Below, piece by piece: positions 22,255 through 34,000 of a DNA stretch of 64,000 nt. The notes under the pieces were generated by a model. That model had not been told where the DNA came from. It saw nothing but the letters and a program-made list of their open reading frames with translations, and did not search any database. Each line of letters begins with the position of its first letter. Within the stretch, counting starts at the first letter, position 1. The DNA is from Membranipora membranacea (Eukaryota; Bryozoa; Gymnolaemata; Cheilostomatida; Membraniporidae). Both the position numbers and the translations under genes were made by a program. Location: the NCBI GenBank assembly GCA_914767715.1, contig OU612066.1, forward strand, positions 38,912,283 to 38,976,282, given 5' to 3'.

Positions 22255-24466
22255 TACATCATTAAATTTAAACACCTGGTCTACATCATTAAATTTAAAC
22301 ACCTGGTCTACATCATTAAATTTAAACACCTGGTCTACATCATTAAATTTAAACACCTGGTCTACATCATTAAATTTAAACACCTGGTCTACATCATTAA
22401 ATTTAAACACCTGGTCTACATCATTAAATTTAAACACCTGGTCTACATCATTAAATTTAAACACCTGGTCTACATCATTAAATTTAAACACCTGGTCTAC
22501 ATCATTAAATTTAAACACCTGGTCTACATCATTAAATTTAAACACCTGGTCTACATCATTAAATTTAAACACCTGGTCTACATCATTAAATTTAAACACC
22601 TGGTCTACATCATTAAATTTAAACACCTGGTCTACATCATTAAATTTAAACACCTGGTCTACATCATTAAATTTAAACACCTGGTCTACATCATTAAATT
22701 TAAACACCTGGTCTACATCATTAAATTTAAACACCTGGTCTACATCATTAAATTTAAACACCTGGTCTACATCATTAAACTTAAACACCTGGTCTACATC
22801 ATTAAATTTAAACACCTGGTCTACATCATTAAATTTAAACACCTGGTCTACATCATTAAATTTAAACACCTGGTCTACATCATAAAATTTAAACACCTGG
22901 TCTACATCGTTAAATTTAAACACCTGGTCTACATCATTAAACTTAAACACCTGGTCTACATCATTAAATTTAAACACCTGGTCTACATCATTAAATTTAA
23001 ACACCTGGTCTACATCATTAAACTTAAACACCTGGTCTACATCATTAAATTTAAACACCTGGTCTACATCATTAAATTTAAACACCTGGTCTACATCATT
23101 AAATTTAAACACCTGGTCTACATCATTAAACTTAAACACCTGGTCTACATCATTAAATTTAAACACCTGGTCTACATCATTAAATTTAAACACCTGGTCT
23201 ACATCATTAAATTTAAACACCTGGTCTACATCATAAAATTTAAACACCTGGTCTACATCGTTAAATTTAAACACCTGGTCTACATCATTAAACTTAAACA
23301 CCTGGTCTACATCATTAAATTTAAACACCTGGTCTACATCATTAAATTTAAACACCTGGTCTACATCATTAAACTTAAACACCTGGTCTACATCATTAAA
23401 CTTAAACACCTGGTCTACATCATTAAATTTAAACACCTGGTCTACATCATTAAATTTAAACACCTGGTCTACATCATTAAATTTAAACACCTGGTCTACA
23501 TCATTAAACTTAAACACCTGGTCTACATCATTAAATTTAAACACCTGGTCTACATCATTAAATTTAAACACCTGGTCTACATCATTAAACTTAAACACCT
23601 GGTCTACATCATTAAATTTAAACACCTGGTCTACATCATTAAATTTAAACACCTGGTCTACATCATTAAATTTAAACACCTGGTCTACATCATTAAACTT
23701 AAACACCTGGTCTACATCATTAAATTTAAACACCTGGTCTACATCATTAAATTTAAACACCTGGTCTACATCATTAAATTTAAACACCTGGTCTACATCA
23801 TTAAATTTAAACACCTGGTCTACATCATTAAACTTAAACACCTGGTCTACATCATTAAATTTAAACACCTGGTCTACATCATTAAATTTAAACACCTGGT
23901 CTACATCATTAAATTTAAACACCTGGTCTACATCATTAAACTTAAACACCTGGTCTACATCATTAAATTTAAACACCTGGTCTACATCATTAAACTTAAA
24001 CACCTGGTCTACATCATTAAATTTAAACACCTGGTCTACATCATTAAATTTAAACACCTGGTCTACATCATTAAATTTAAACACCTGGTCTACATCATAA
24101 AATTTAAACACCTGGTCTACATCGTTAAATTTAAACACCTGGTCTACATCATTAAACTTAAACACCTGGTCTACATCATTAAATTTAAACACCTGGTCTA
24201 CATCATTAAATTTAAACACCTGGTCTACATCATTAAACTTAAACACCTGGTCTACATCATTAAATTTAAACACCTGGTCTACATCATTAAATTTAAACAC
24301 CTGGTCTACATCATTAAATTCAAACACCTGGTCTACATCATAAAATTTAAACACCTGGTCTACATCATTAAATTTAAACACCTGGTCTACATCATTAAAT
24401 TTAAACACCTGGTCTACATCATTAAATTTAAACACCTGGTCTACATCATTAAATTCAAACACCTGG
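22255..24466. repeat. 27-bp minisatellite, about 82 copies
   Basis: Unit CATTAAATTTAAACACCTGGTCTACAT (27 bases; written here as one period) has point variants (AACTTAAAC, CATAAAATTT, CATCGTTAAA). The three-variant signature CATAAAA / CATCGTTAAA / AAACTTAAA recurs at 22881, 23232 and 24096. Those spacings (351 and 864) are exact multiples of 27, showing that larger blocks have been copied. The minus strand stays open for the whole array (743 codons of DQVFKFNDV), while plus-strand frames are broken by TAA variants. There is no start context, intron or flanking domain to suggest a real protein. Confidence 0.95.
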
Positions 24467-24486
24467 ATTATTTTGAAATGAGCTTT

Positions 24487-24575
24487 GCGAGCTTCAGCAG
24501 CCCAGCGTGGCCGAGCGGTTGGAGTGTTTGATCTCAGCGTGAGAGGCCCGAGTTCAATTTACGGGGAGGCAAGAC
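24487..24575 (+). repeat. tRNA-derived SINE-like sequence (Ser/Leu-type head)
   Basis: GCGTGGCCGAGCGGTTGGAGTG is an A-box region and CGAGTTCAATTTACG a B-box region, directly after the 27-bp array. Confidence 0.55.
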
Positions 24576-24829
24576 TAAAAAAGCAAGGAGGGAGCATGGG
24601 GAGGACCCCTTATTACCACAATTATAACATCTTTGTTGCGCTACATTCTATGGCTGTATTCACTGAAAATAATTGTGGGGGGAGCTCTGCCACATGATAG
24701 GACAAGGATACTCCGGCTGTCTACCTCATAGGTGGCATGGAAAGGACAGCAATTTTAATTTGCACTTATAATGGCATCGCCAATATGCCATTCATCATAA
24801 ACTCAATCGACAACCTTAGTGTATATCAT
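24576..24829. other. no gene recognised
   Basis: SINE tail or unique spacer; nothing supported. Confidence 0.3.
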
Positions 24830-25051
24830 CCACACCCCTGAAGTTTCTAGTGTTTCTAGTGTAGTTGACATTAATATGAACTGTACTTCTACTAAAATAA
24901 AGAGTTGTCCTTGCTGTTAACGTTTTTTTTCATTTTTATTAAAGAGGAAAAACGATTTACAAGCATGTAATAGTTTTCAATTTTCATTATAATGTCATGT
25001 ATAGAATAAAATTTCTAGGATTTTTGTCTTAGGTATGTTGATCAGCTGGGT
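24830..25051 (-). repeat. 3' flank of a peptide-gene copy
   Basis: Matches the blocks just downstream of the stop codon in copy B and at 7000-7195. Confidence 0.7.
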
Positions 25052-25106
25052 TTACTTCCTACCAAATCCAACACAGAGACACAAGGGTGTATACTTTAGA
25101 CAGTCG
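25052..25106 (-). pseudogene. secreted Cys-rich peptide family, orphan second exon (shortened)
   Basis: Acceptor GGCAG precedes 25106. The frame reads DCLKYTPLCLCVGFGRK then TAA at 25052. Compared with 7196-7259 it lacks nine bases (three residues) and has P changed to L after the first Cys. The same abnormal junction to GATTTGGGTAGACAGATAACT lies upstream as at 7290, so both derive from one rearranged copy without exon 1. Confidence 0.65.
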
Positions 25107-25374
25107 CTGCCAAGTTTAACTGGTTTCGATTTGGGTAGACAGATAACTACAGGCCTATTGGCTAAGATCAAAGTGTCACTGTCAATGGCCGACTAGTGCC
25201 AGTTCAGTTTTGCAGATCACTGCACGCCCACGCTTAGGAGGTCTTCTTTGGCCTCACCTCTAGGATGCTTTCTAGTTTTCTAGGATGTATCACATTCTCA
25301 GTATGAGGATTTAGGGCACCTTGCGTCCCTCTTTAGGGGCAACCCAATCTTCTGTTTCTTACTAAACAACAAGA

Positions 25375-25497
25375 TAACTACAGGGTTTGCATCAGACATG
25401 GAATGATTTCAAAACAATAATGAGCCTGGTACCCAGACAAAAATGATAGAATGAGTCAAATAAAGCCAAGCTGGACCTAACATAACAAGTCACCACT
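25375..25497 (-). repeat. upstream-flank fragment of the peptide gene
   Basis: GGGTTTGCATCAGAC through GAGTCAAATAAAGCCAAGCT matches 19605-19720; cut off by the foldback that starts at 25498. Confidence 0.65.
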
Positions 25498-25797
25498 AAT
25501 TTACAAGTTAATTGAGACTTACCTACGTAGTCCATTAATTGAAACTTGACTATAATTCTCATTGAAGCACTGCTATACTATGGGAGACCAAAGGAATTCC
25601 ACTGCGCCTGCGCAGCTCCTCACAATTTACCAGCAGCCGACAAAGTTGTGACGCAAACAAAAATTTGTATACCTCCCTCTGGTTAGGGTGGGATGGAGGG
25701 CCTTTGGTATCCCATAGTATAGCAGTGCTTCAATGAGAATTATAGTCAAGTTTCAACTTGCGGACTACGTAGGTAAGTCTCACTTAACTTGTAAATT
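25498..25797. repeat. foldback element with about 100-bp arms
   Basis: The arms 25498-25600 and 25697-25797 are near-perfect reverse complements (GAGACTTACCTACGTAGTCC, TTGAAACTTGACTATAATTC, TTGAAGCACTGCTATACTAT). A third direct partial copy of the inner part (CTGAAGCACTGCAATAATAC and CCCAAAGGAATC) follows at 25800-25850. Its place at the 3' edge of the DIRS-like element suggests terminal repeats of that element, or a MITE inserted there. Confidence 0.75.
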
Positions 25798-25850
25798 CTC
25801 ATACTGAAGCACTGCAATAATACTATGGGATTCCCAAAGGAATCTTTGTC

Positions 25851-26061
25851 CGGTCACAGCTAGGGTGCTTCAATAAATAATACTACCTTTCTTACCGAAT
25901 TTAGAGTCAATGTAAGTCATTTCTATCAGACCTTCATTAATGAGTACGGTAGTAATAACAGATATGAGATACTTCTTTTTGTAGATCATACATATCTTAA
26001 GATAATTGTATTTCAAACAATAAACAAAACAGTTTATGATAGCACAGCATGAGTAAAAGTA
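25851..26061 (-). other. 3' noncoding part of the DIRS-like element
   Basis: AT-rich sequence between the recombinase stop and the foldback; no frame. Confidence 0.4.
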
Positions 26062-27012
26062 TCATTCTGATTGATAATAGGTTTTTTTATAAAACCTAGC
26101 AAAAGTATGGGAGTTAGACCACCCAGCTGCTTTCAAGATAATGTCAATGTCAGTTCTACTGGCAGCTTTACTGCTGCTTGCAGCCCTGGTACTATGGGCA
26201 GAGAACGAATTAGGTACACCAGCAGTGTGAATGCAATCACATATCCAGCGACTAATCAACTGAGTAGTAACACTTTTATGAGGCTTCTCGAAGCTTATAA
26301 AAAGTTGAGAGATATCTTGTCGAAGGTCTCTCGTCCGTTTAATATACTTCCTCAGACAGAGGACAGGGCATATAGTATCATCTACGTTAAATCTACAAAT
26401 TTTCAAAACAGTATGATAGCCAGGTCTAGTAGTTTTGAGTACCTTGGTAAACTGGCAAACAATGTCATTACCATCGTTGCTACATAAAGAAATATCCATA
26501 GCTCCTAATGATTGCACTCTATGACCAGAAGATACGGCTATGAGAGTCACACATCTATATGTTAACTGTTTCAAAGAGGACAGATTATTGTCAACAGTTT
26601 TTAAATGGTTTAGCACAATGCCAACATCCCAGGATTGTTGATGCTTAGGCAGAGCTGGTCGTAGTTTGAAGATGCCTTTCATAAATTGAACGGTGAGTGG
26701 ATGTTTACCGAAGTCAATATTAGCAGGTTCATCAATTAGCTGAACAGTTTGAGACAAAGCTGATCTCACCGAGTTTATGGTTGAGTAGCTCTTACCATTC
26801 TTAAAGAGTTCTGTTAGGAAGTTGATTCCAACTGTTATCCTCATATGGAGATGGTCAATCACCCCGATTGATGTACAGTAATCTTTAAAGAGTTGCGTAT
26901 AATGTAGATATTGATCATGAGTAGACTTTGATAAGCTAGTCGCACAGATAGTGATTACTTCATGAGATAAGTTAGGGTAAGCCCTTATCGTCTTCCCGAT
27001 AACCTGAAACAA
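26062..27012 (-). CDS. tyrosine recombinase of a DIRS-like retrotransposon
   Basis: An uninterrupted 316-codon frame carries the lambda-integrase-type catalytic set: Arg165 in SSGHRVQSLG, His273 and Arg276 in SAHSTRAASS, Trp298 in AAGWSNSH and nucleophile Tyr308 in FARFYKKTY. It lies after the RNase H region on the same strand, the order seen in DIRS/Ngaro-type elements. These integrate through a circular DNA by site-specific recombination instead of a DDE integrase. The frame looks intact although the RT part upstream is broken. Confidence 0.9.
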   Translation of the reverse strand: MFQVIGKTIRAYPNLSHEVITICATSLSKSTHDQYLHYTQLFKDYCTSIGVIDHLHMRITVGINFLTELFKNGKSYSTINSVRSALSQTVQLIDEPANIDFGKHPLTVQFMKGIFKLRPALPKHQQSWDVGIVLNHLKTVDNNLSSLKQLTYRCVTLIAVSSGHRVQSLGAMDISLCSNDGNDIVCQFTKVLKTTRPGYHTVLKICRFNVDDTICPVLCLRKYIKRTRDLRQDISQLFISFEKPHKSVTTQLISRWICDCIHTAGVPNSFSAHSTRAASSSKAASRTDIDIILKAAGWSNSHTFARFYKKTYYQSE

Positions 27013-27077
27013 TGTAAATTGAGTTTAGCCCATAAATGGGATGCTCACTCATAGGGTCATGCGGTAACCGTACAGTG

Positions 27078-28700
27078 TCACATTGCACTGGTAACGGTAG
27101 TGGATGGTCGACTAAGCAGTCGAGGATTAATGGCAACCTCGTATTGTGTATTCCAAATTTGAGCCACTAAAATAAGTTCAGCTTTATCATCAACACATTT
27201 GTTGACAACTTTGCCAACAAGGGCAAAGGAAGGGAAAGCATAACATAGTTTGAAAGTGCCCGAGTTTACACTAAATGCATCAGTGGCGACGCTATGAGGG
27301 TCAGGTTTCCATGAAATGTACCGGTCTACTTTGTGATTTAATCTAGAAGCAAACAAGTCAATGTCAGGATTGCCAAAGTTCATTGTGATTTTTCTGAAGC
27401 ATGTATTATTGATAGTCCACTCCATGTATGGAGTAAAATTTCTTGATTCAAAATCTGCTTCATGGTTATCTACCCCGGGTATATACGAGGCTGACAGCTG
27501 AATGAGCTGTTCTTTACACCATAGCCAAAGCTGTTTTGCTAGTGAGTCTAATTCTTTTATTCTACCACCAATGTTGTTTATATAATACATAGCACAAGTA
27601 TTGTCCAGCTTTACAGCTATATGCTGAGAACTGGTTGGGTGAAAAGATTTGATAGCAAGCCAACATGCATTAAGCTCAAGCCAATTTATGTGCATGAGTC
27701 GTTCGTTAGGAGACCATAAACCACCAGCTTTGGAACTATCACAAACACCTCCCCATCCCTTTAGAGATGCATCAGAATAAATAGACATATATATATAGTT
27801 GACTTTTTGATGTCCACAGGTATCAAAATGTCATCAGATAACCACCACTCAATGTTAAGTACTGCCCGTTGTGACAGTTTCATACACGCATCAAAATTAC
27901 CATGAGAGAATTTTAGAGCAGAGATTTTATCTCTCTCCCATTCCCCTCTTTCCCCCATTTACATCCTTGAAAATTTGCTATCAAAAGGCCTACAAGACTG
28001 GCTACTTCTCTAATTGAGATTGACATGTGATGTTTCAAGATATGTTTACATTTCTTGCGGAGAGGGGAAATTTTTTTCCCTCGGTAATGAAATAGTCATA
28101 CGAGTACTGTTTATACAAAAACCTAGATGTGTAATAGAATGAGATGGTGTAAGTACAGATTTCTCTTTGTTTACTGAGAACCCCAAAGATTCAAACAAAT
28201 CCTGGGCAACATAATATAAGCTTTCCAAAAGTTTTGATTTAGACTTAGTCATGATAATCATATCATCGACATAATTTATAATGAACACCTAACACCATGT
28301 GTGCCTCTAAGCACAGCAAGAACAGGCTTACAAATTCTAGTGAAAATGCGAGGAGCACTTGTTAGACCAAAGACCATAAATTGATACATATAAAGTTTTC
28401 CTCCCCAAAAAAATTTGAGGTATTTACGATGTTCTCTTGCAATGGGAACAGAGAAGTAAGCGTCTGAAAGGTCGATGCTACCAAGCCAATCGTTACTTTG
28501 GATTAAATCACATACAAAGCCTAGATGTTCCATCTTGAAGTGTTCATATTTTATGAATTTATTTAGTGGTTTCAGATTTAGAATGATACAAAATATTGGA
28601 TATAAATTCACCTGTCTCATGATTAGACGAGATAATAGCCCCAATGCTGAGAAGTGTATTCACTTCAAAGTCAATTGCATCATATTCACTAGATGAGAAT
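27078..28700 (-). pseudogene. reverse transcriptase and RNase H of the DIRS-like element
   Basis: From the 5' side, 28644-28276 has SIDLSDAYFSVPI and VFGLTSAPRIFTR. A frameshift leads to 28288-28046 with catalytic YVDDMI and THLGFCIN. A broken linker (27958-27761) leads to RNase H at 27788-27078 with YSDASLKGWGG, WLELNACWLAI and a DIRS-typical PDIDLFASRLNHKVDRY block. At least two frameshifts separate the parts, so this polyprotein is not functional as read. Confidence 0.85.
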
Positions 28701-29005
28701 TTTATGGGGTTTGGAATATTATTTTGAAGCGGAAAACTTTTAAACTCTAATTTGTATCCAGATAAACAGTTCAGAATGTAACTGTCAGAAGTTATAGATT
28801 TCTACGTCGATTAACAATCTTTAAGTGCACCTACCCTCTTTGGATTTTCTGGTGTGGTGGGTGAGCAGGAGGTAGAGATTTCTGATTCGGGACATCTTGG
28901 CTGTAATGGTACTGATAGCCTTGTTGATGGTTGGACTCCATCCTGCGATATGGGTGGCCTCTGTATTGGTCCCTGCCCTGGCACCTCTGAATCCTCTCTG
29001 CTGGC
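28701..29005 (-). other. linker between gag-like and RT parts of the DIRS-like element
   Basis: Remnant coding sequence without recognised motif. Confidence 0.35.
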
Positions 29006-30170
29006 CTAAAAAAAATTTGCCCGTTGAGGAGGTTTATGAGACAGTTTCTTTGACAGTTTATTAGCAGTTTCCACTGCTCTCATGCTTTCTTCAAGGTTTT
29101 CTCCAAAGAGTAGGCCTTTTTCAGGCTTAGTTTCTGTTGACAAAATGTTTATAATTGTCATTGAGGGAGGTGAGTACAAGATCTCTCCTAACCTCATTAG
29201 TACGGGCCCTAGAAAGGCAGCCAAATTCCATAGAATCTGCTAGAAGTGAAAATACTTCCTCAAACTTGCCTGCTAGTTCAGGTTTTCTAACCACAGACTG
29301 TAGCTCAAGCAGATTATCCATTGCCATTGCTCTAAGGAAATTTGCGTGTATCTGGATATCTGTGGGGGTGTTATTATCATGCCGAAGTGCTCTTCATGTG
29401 TTGTATTGTATGTCAAGTTGTGTTTTTGATCTTATAGTTAGCGTGAAAGAGTGCTTGTGAGTTGGATCGTAAGATGGTGAGATGGAAATAAGGGAAAGAG
29501 CGAGCTGTTGTTAATGCTTCTATTCTTCTCTATTCCACGTTCACAACTGACAGTTAAAATGATGTGGCAAAAATACATTAATGATGAATCATCTATTAGT
29601 TAGAAACGCTGGGTGCCTGGTCTTTGATTGAAAAGGAATGGTTACCATAGTAATATCTCATCACAACCAGTGTAATTAAAATGTCAACGTGGTTACATTT
29701 AGGAAACCAATAATGTCATTTTACGGATATAACACCATGCATTGGGCAGTAAGAGATTTAAAGATGGTGGATTCAACTATATGGAGATCCCCATTTACTT
29801 TCTTAGGATTAGGTTGAAGGGCTCTGAAGACACCCGGCATGATCTAAGCTCAGGAGTGTTGGCAGGAACAGGAAATTTTGTAAATTTCTCCACTACTTTA
29901 GTGCTCTGACTCCCTGATTCATCAAAGTTGTTCCTTGCCCCATTATGTGTAACCTTACAAAAGTTTCTTTGTAGGTTGGTTTTTACAAGGTCAGCCACAG
30001 CAGAATTTATGCTGGGCCCCTGTTTCTCAGTTACTAGCTGAGTAAGTTGGCTTAGATAAGCACTGCCATTGTTTAAGCTGTGATCCTCGTCGCTTATGGC
30101 ATTTTCTTGATTAGATTCTCTGGTAGTTCTGAAGAATCTACCTAGAGCCTGGTCTCCGGAGTCTACACTG
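29006..30170 (-). pseudogene. gag-like ORF of the DIRS-like element, broken
   Basis: Minus-strand frames 29998-29795 (VTHNGARNNFDESGSQ region), 29327-29127 (MAMDNLLELQSVVRKPELAG) and 29224-29006 (LFGENLEESMRAVETANKLS) read in order like the nucleocapsid-side ORF of DIRS elements. They are split by frameshifts and by about 400 bases of unrelated AT-rich sequence (29390-29790), possibly an insertion. Confidence 0.65.
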
Positions 30171-30368
30171 TTGTATTATTGTTATCATGACTCATATCAC
30201 ATGACTGTCATGTGACCACCCTATTATCCACATATAATGCTCTTTGATGGAGGCAGCTTACATGGAGTGAACCCTGGAGCTGATTGGAGTTGACTGGCTT
30301 GGTGCTGTTCTGGATTTTGTTGTGCTGCTTGATTTGCTACTCAGGTGGCTGGATATTGCTGATTTGCT

Positions 30369-30995
30369 GTGATCTGTGGTCCAGATCTGGTGCTTGATTT
30401 GCCCTGCTTGCTGTTCTGCTTGCTGCTACTGTTTGTGTCATGGATTCCCTGGGTCTTGCCCCCCCCCTCCCAGTTGAATTTTGATAGTAACCAGGCTGAA
30501 AACTGGAGGAAATGGAAAAGAAGCTTTGAAAACTACCTGCTAGCTATTAACTCTGTGGTGCAGCCCTATGATGAGACCAATAACCGCTGGCCTGCAGCTA
30601 ATGGAGCTATCTGGTTGAGACAAATTGCTATTTTGCGCCATTGCATCGGTGAGGATGCGGTTGAGATTCTGGACCAATTTGAGTTCAGTGCTACTGATGG
30701 AGAAGATGCTAAGAGACTACCTGATGTCCTGGCTAAATTTGATGGATACTTCAACCCAAGGAGGAATGTACTATTTGAGTGGTATGTGTTTCAGTCACTA
30801 GTTCAGGCTGAAAATGAGCCCATTGACATGTTTGTGAAGAGACTTAGAACCCAAGCTGCTATGTGTGAATTTGGTGAGCAAAAAGAGATGATCTGCTTAC
30901 CCGTTGTGTGTTTGGTCTGAAGAATGTCAAGCTAAAGGAAAAACTCCTATCGAACCCTGATATCACCCTCCCTGCTGCTATTGAGCTCATATGAG
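30369..30995 (+). pseudogene. gag of a Ty3/gypsy-type LTR retrotransposon
   Basis: The frame 30369-30920 has a gag-type helical region (ENWRKWKRSFENYLLA, FDGYFNPRRNVLFEWYVF, MFVKRLRTQAA). A frameshift near 30890 moves it to the frame of the next ORF (VFGLKNVKLKEKLL), which meets a TGA near 30992, 12 bases before the pol start. The element is on the plus strand and continues into pol. No flanking LTR pair was found. Confidence 0.8.
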
Positions 30996-31003
30996 CGTCG
31001 GAG

Positions 31004-34000
31004 ATGACAAGAACACAAATGGAGAGCATCGGAGCCAGCCAATCTATTGCTGCTGTGGAGAAAGAGACACCACCCACACCTGCACCCCGTAAACTCAACT
31101 GCAAATTTTGTGGCTATGAGCATGTAAAAGGCAAATGCCCAGCTTACAGCAAAACCTGCCGCAAGTGTGGTGGCCGTAATCACTTCGCTAGTGTCTGCAA
31201 CAACACTCGCAAGGAAGTCAACACCATTGCTGATAGTAGTAAGGAGTTGAGTATGAATGAACTATTCATTGGTATGGTTAATGGCCAAGCAAAGGAGAGC
31301 TCCTGGTTTAAAATATTCAGTGTTAGCCAGGGAGCAGCCAAACAGGAGGTAAAATTCAAGCTTGATACTGGTGCTCAAGCTAATATCCTCCCTGTCAACA
31401 TAGCTAAAGCACTGGGTGCTACGATCCAAAGGAGTAGTGCTAAGTTTACTGAGTACAGCGGAGATGTAATCAGGAATCAAGGCCACACTATACTGTCTGT
31501 AGGCAGTGCACCTGATGGGAAGCCAATCTCATTCGAACTCGCTGATAATGACAGATGCCCACTGCTAGGGTTGTCCTCATGTGTTGAGCTGAACTTGGTG
31601 CGTCGAGTTGACAGTGTCAAAACCGAGGACATCATTGCTGAGTTTGATGAGTGCTTTAGTGGTATTGGCTGTCTAGATAGAGAGCATGAGATAAAGGTAG
31701 ACCCTTCAGTCAAACCTGTTGTTAACAGGGCACGAAGAATTCCATTATCAATGACGGACAAAGTTAAGGCTGAGCTGCAGAAGATGGAGGACTCTGGGAT
31801 AATTGCTAAGGTTGATGAGCCGACTGAGTGGGTTAGCAGCATGGTGGTCGCCGAGAAAAAGGATGGTAGTGTCAGAATCTGCCTTGACCCCAGAGAATTG
31901 AAGGCGAATAAGGCGATCCTACGAGAACATCACCATATACCCACCCTAGATGATATTGCCCACAAGTTCGCTGGCATGAGAATATTCACCATCCTTGACA
32001 TGAAGCATGCATACTGGCATGTGCCCCTGGACAAGAAAAGTCAACTGCTGACTACCTTCAACACCCCCTTTGGGAGACGTTGTTTCCTGCGTCTGCCCTT
32101 TGGCATAAACTCCGCAGCCGAGGTATTCGAAAAGAGGGTTGAAGAGATGTTTGGCGACCTCCAAGTTGCCATATACTTTGATGATCTAATAATATATGGC
32201 AAAGATCAGGAAGAACATGATCATAGCCTAAGGAGGCTGCTAGAGAGGGCCAAGAAATGTAATGTCAAGTTCAATAAGGAGAAAATGCAGCTCAACAAGA
32301 CAGAAGTAAAGTATTTGGGCCACATTGTATCTGCGGATCGACTGCGTCCAGACCCAGACAAGGTTCAAGCCATCAATGACATGCCAAACCCTACAGACAG
32401 CAAGGGCATACAGAGACTGATGGGGTCGCTCAACTTCCTACGTGGATTCATACCCAACATAACTGACATGACTGCTCCCCTGAGGTCTCTTCTCAATACA
32501 GATGAGTCCAGTTGGGTATGGGGCCCACAACAAGACAGAGCCATGGAGGAAATCAAAAAGGCACTCACCAGTCAGCCACTCCTGCAGTATTTTGATGTTG
32601 TGAAAGAGACGACTCTCCAGGTCGACTCTTCAAAAGCTGGCCTTGGAGCTGTACTTATGCAGAGCAAACATCCAATAGCGTATGCCTCTCGTGCACTGAC
32701 TGACACAGAACAAAACTGGCCACAAATCGACAAAGAGCTGCTTGCCATTGTGTATGGATTTGAGAAATTTTACAGCTATGTGTATGGCAGGCCTGTAGAC
32801 GTTCAGACGGACCACAATCCCTTGGTCAGCATAGTGAAAAAAGAGCTGCACAAAGCATCCCCTCGCTTGCAGAAACTCCTGCTCAGACTGATGAAGTATC
32901 ATGTCAACCGCATATCCTATGTTCCTGGCAAATACCTGTATCTGGCCGACACCCTAACACGAGCCTACATAGGTGATGCAGACGGTGAAATAGAGGAAGA
33001 GATAATCATGGTCCATACTGTACAAGTGTGTGAGGAGAAGGAAGAAGCCCTTCGTGAAGCCTACCTGGCAGATGGAATCATGCAGCTGCTCAAGACAACC
33101 ATACTGGAGGGTTGGATCTGGCAGACTAAGGCTCGAGCACCCTCCGAGCTCCACCCATACTGGAATGTAAGGGACGAGTTGTATATTCAGGATGGCTTCA
33201 TATATAGAGGGGAACAGCTCCTGATTCCTCAACGACTTCGACCAGAATACCTCCGTGTTGTCCATAGAGGCCATCTAGGCACGACCAAATGCATTGAGAG
33301 AGCTCGTCAGTACATGTTCTGGCCAGGGATGGCTACGGACATAAGGGAGATGGTGTCGAACTGCAACACTTGTCAGAAGTATGCCAACCAACAGCAGAAG
33401 GAACCCCTAATGCCTCATGCGATACCTGATCTTCCCTGGTGCAAGGTTGGTATGGACATAATGGATTTTCAGGAGAAGTCTTACTTGGTAGTCGTCGACT
33501 TCTATTCCCATTACCCCGAGATAAGAATAATGAAACAGAAGAGAGGCGAAGATGTAGTAATGGCACTCAAGTCCATATTTGCTGCTCATGGTGTACCTCA
33601 GGAGATAGTTGCCGACAATATGCCCTTCAACAGTTATGTGATGGGTCAGTTTGCTTCTCTATGGGGTTTCAAGATCACCACGTCCAGCCCTGACTTACCA
33701 AAGTCTAATGGCCTGGCTGAGAGGTACGTTCAGACCATCAAATAGTTCCTGAGGAAAGCTGCAGACTCCGATGAGGACCTGTATGAGTCACTGTTAGCAT
33801 ACAGACAGACACCTGTAACGGGGCTCCCATTTAGTCCAGCTGAGATGCTTTTTGGCAGGAACATAAGGGGCCCTCTGCCCTGCACACACTCACACCTCCA
33901 GCCCGCTGCAGTGAGTGCACATGACAGGCTTACCCAGAGGCAGGAGATACACAAGGAGACTTACGATAAAACAGCTAGACCACTGGGACCGCTGACTGAA

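Noticed and set aside
22231-24462. 743-codon minus-strand open frame of DQVFKFNDV repeats as a structural protein
   Set aside because: It is the reading frame of a 27-bp tandem array with no start context, signal peptide, intron or flanking coding sequence; a unit divisible by three gives this automatically.
22255-24466. CRISPR-like array
   Set aside because: Units are contiguous with no unique spacers, and the genome is eukaryotic.
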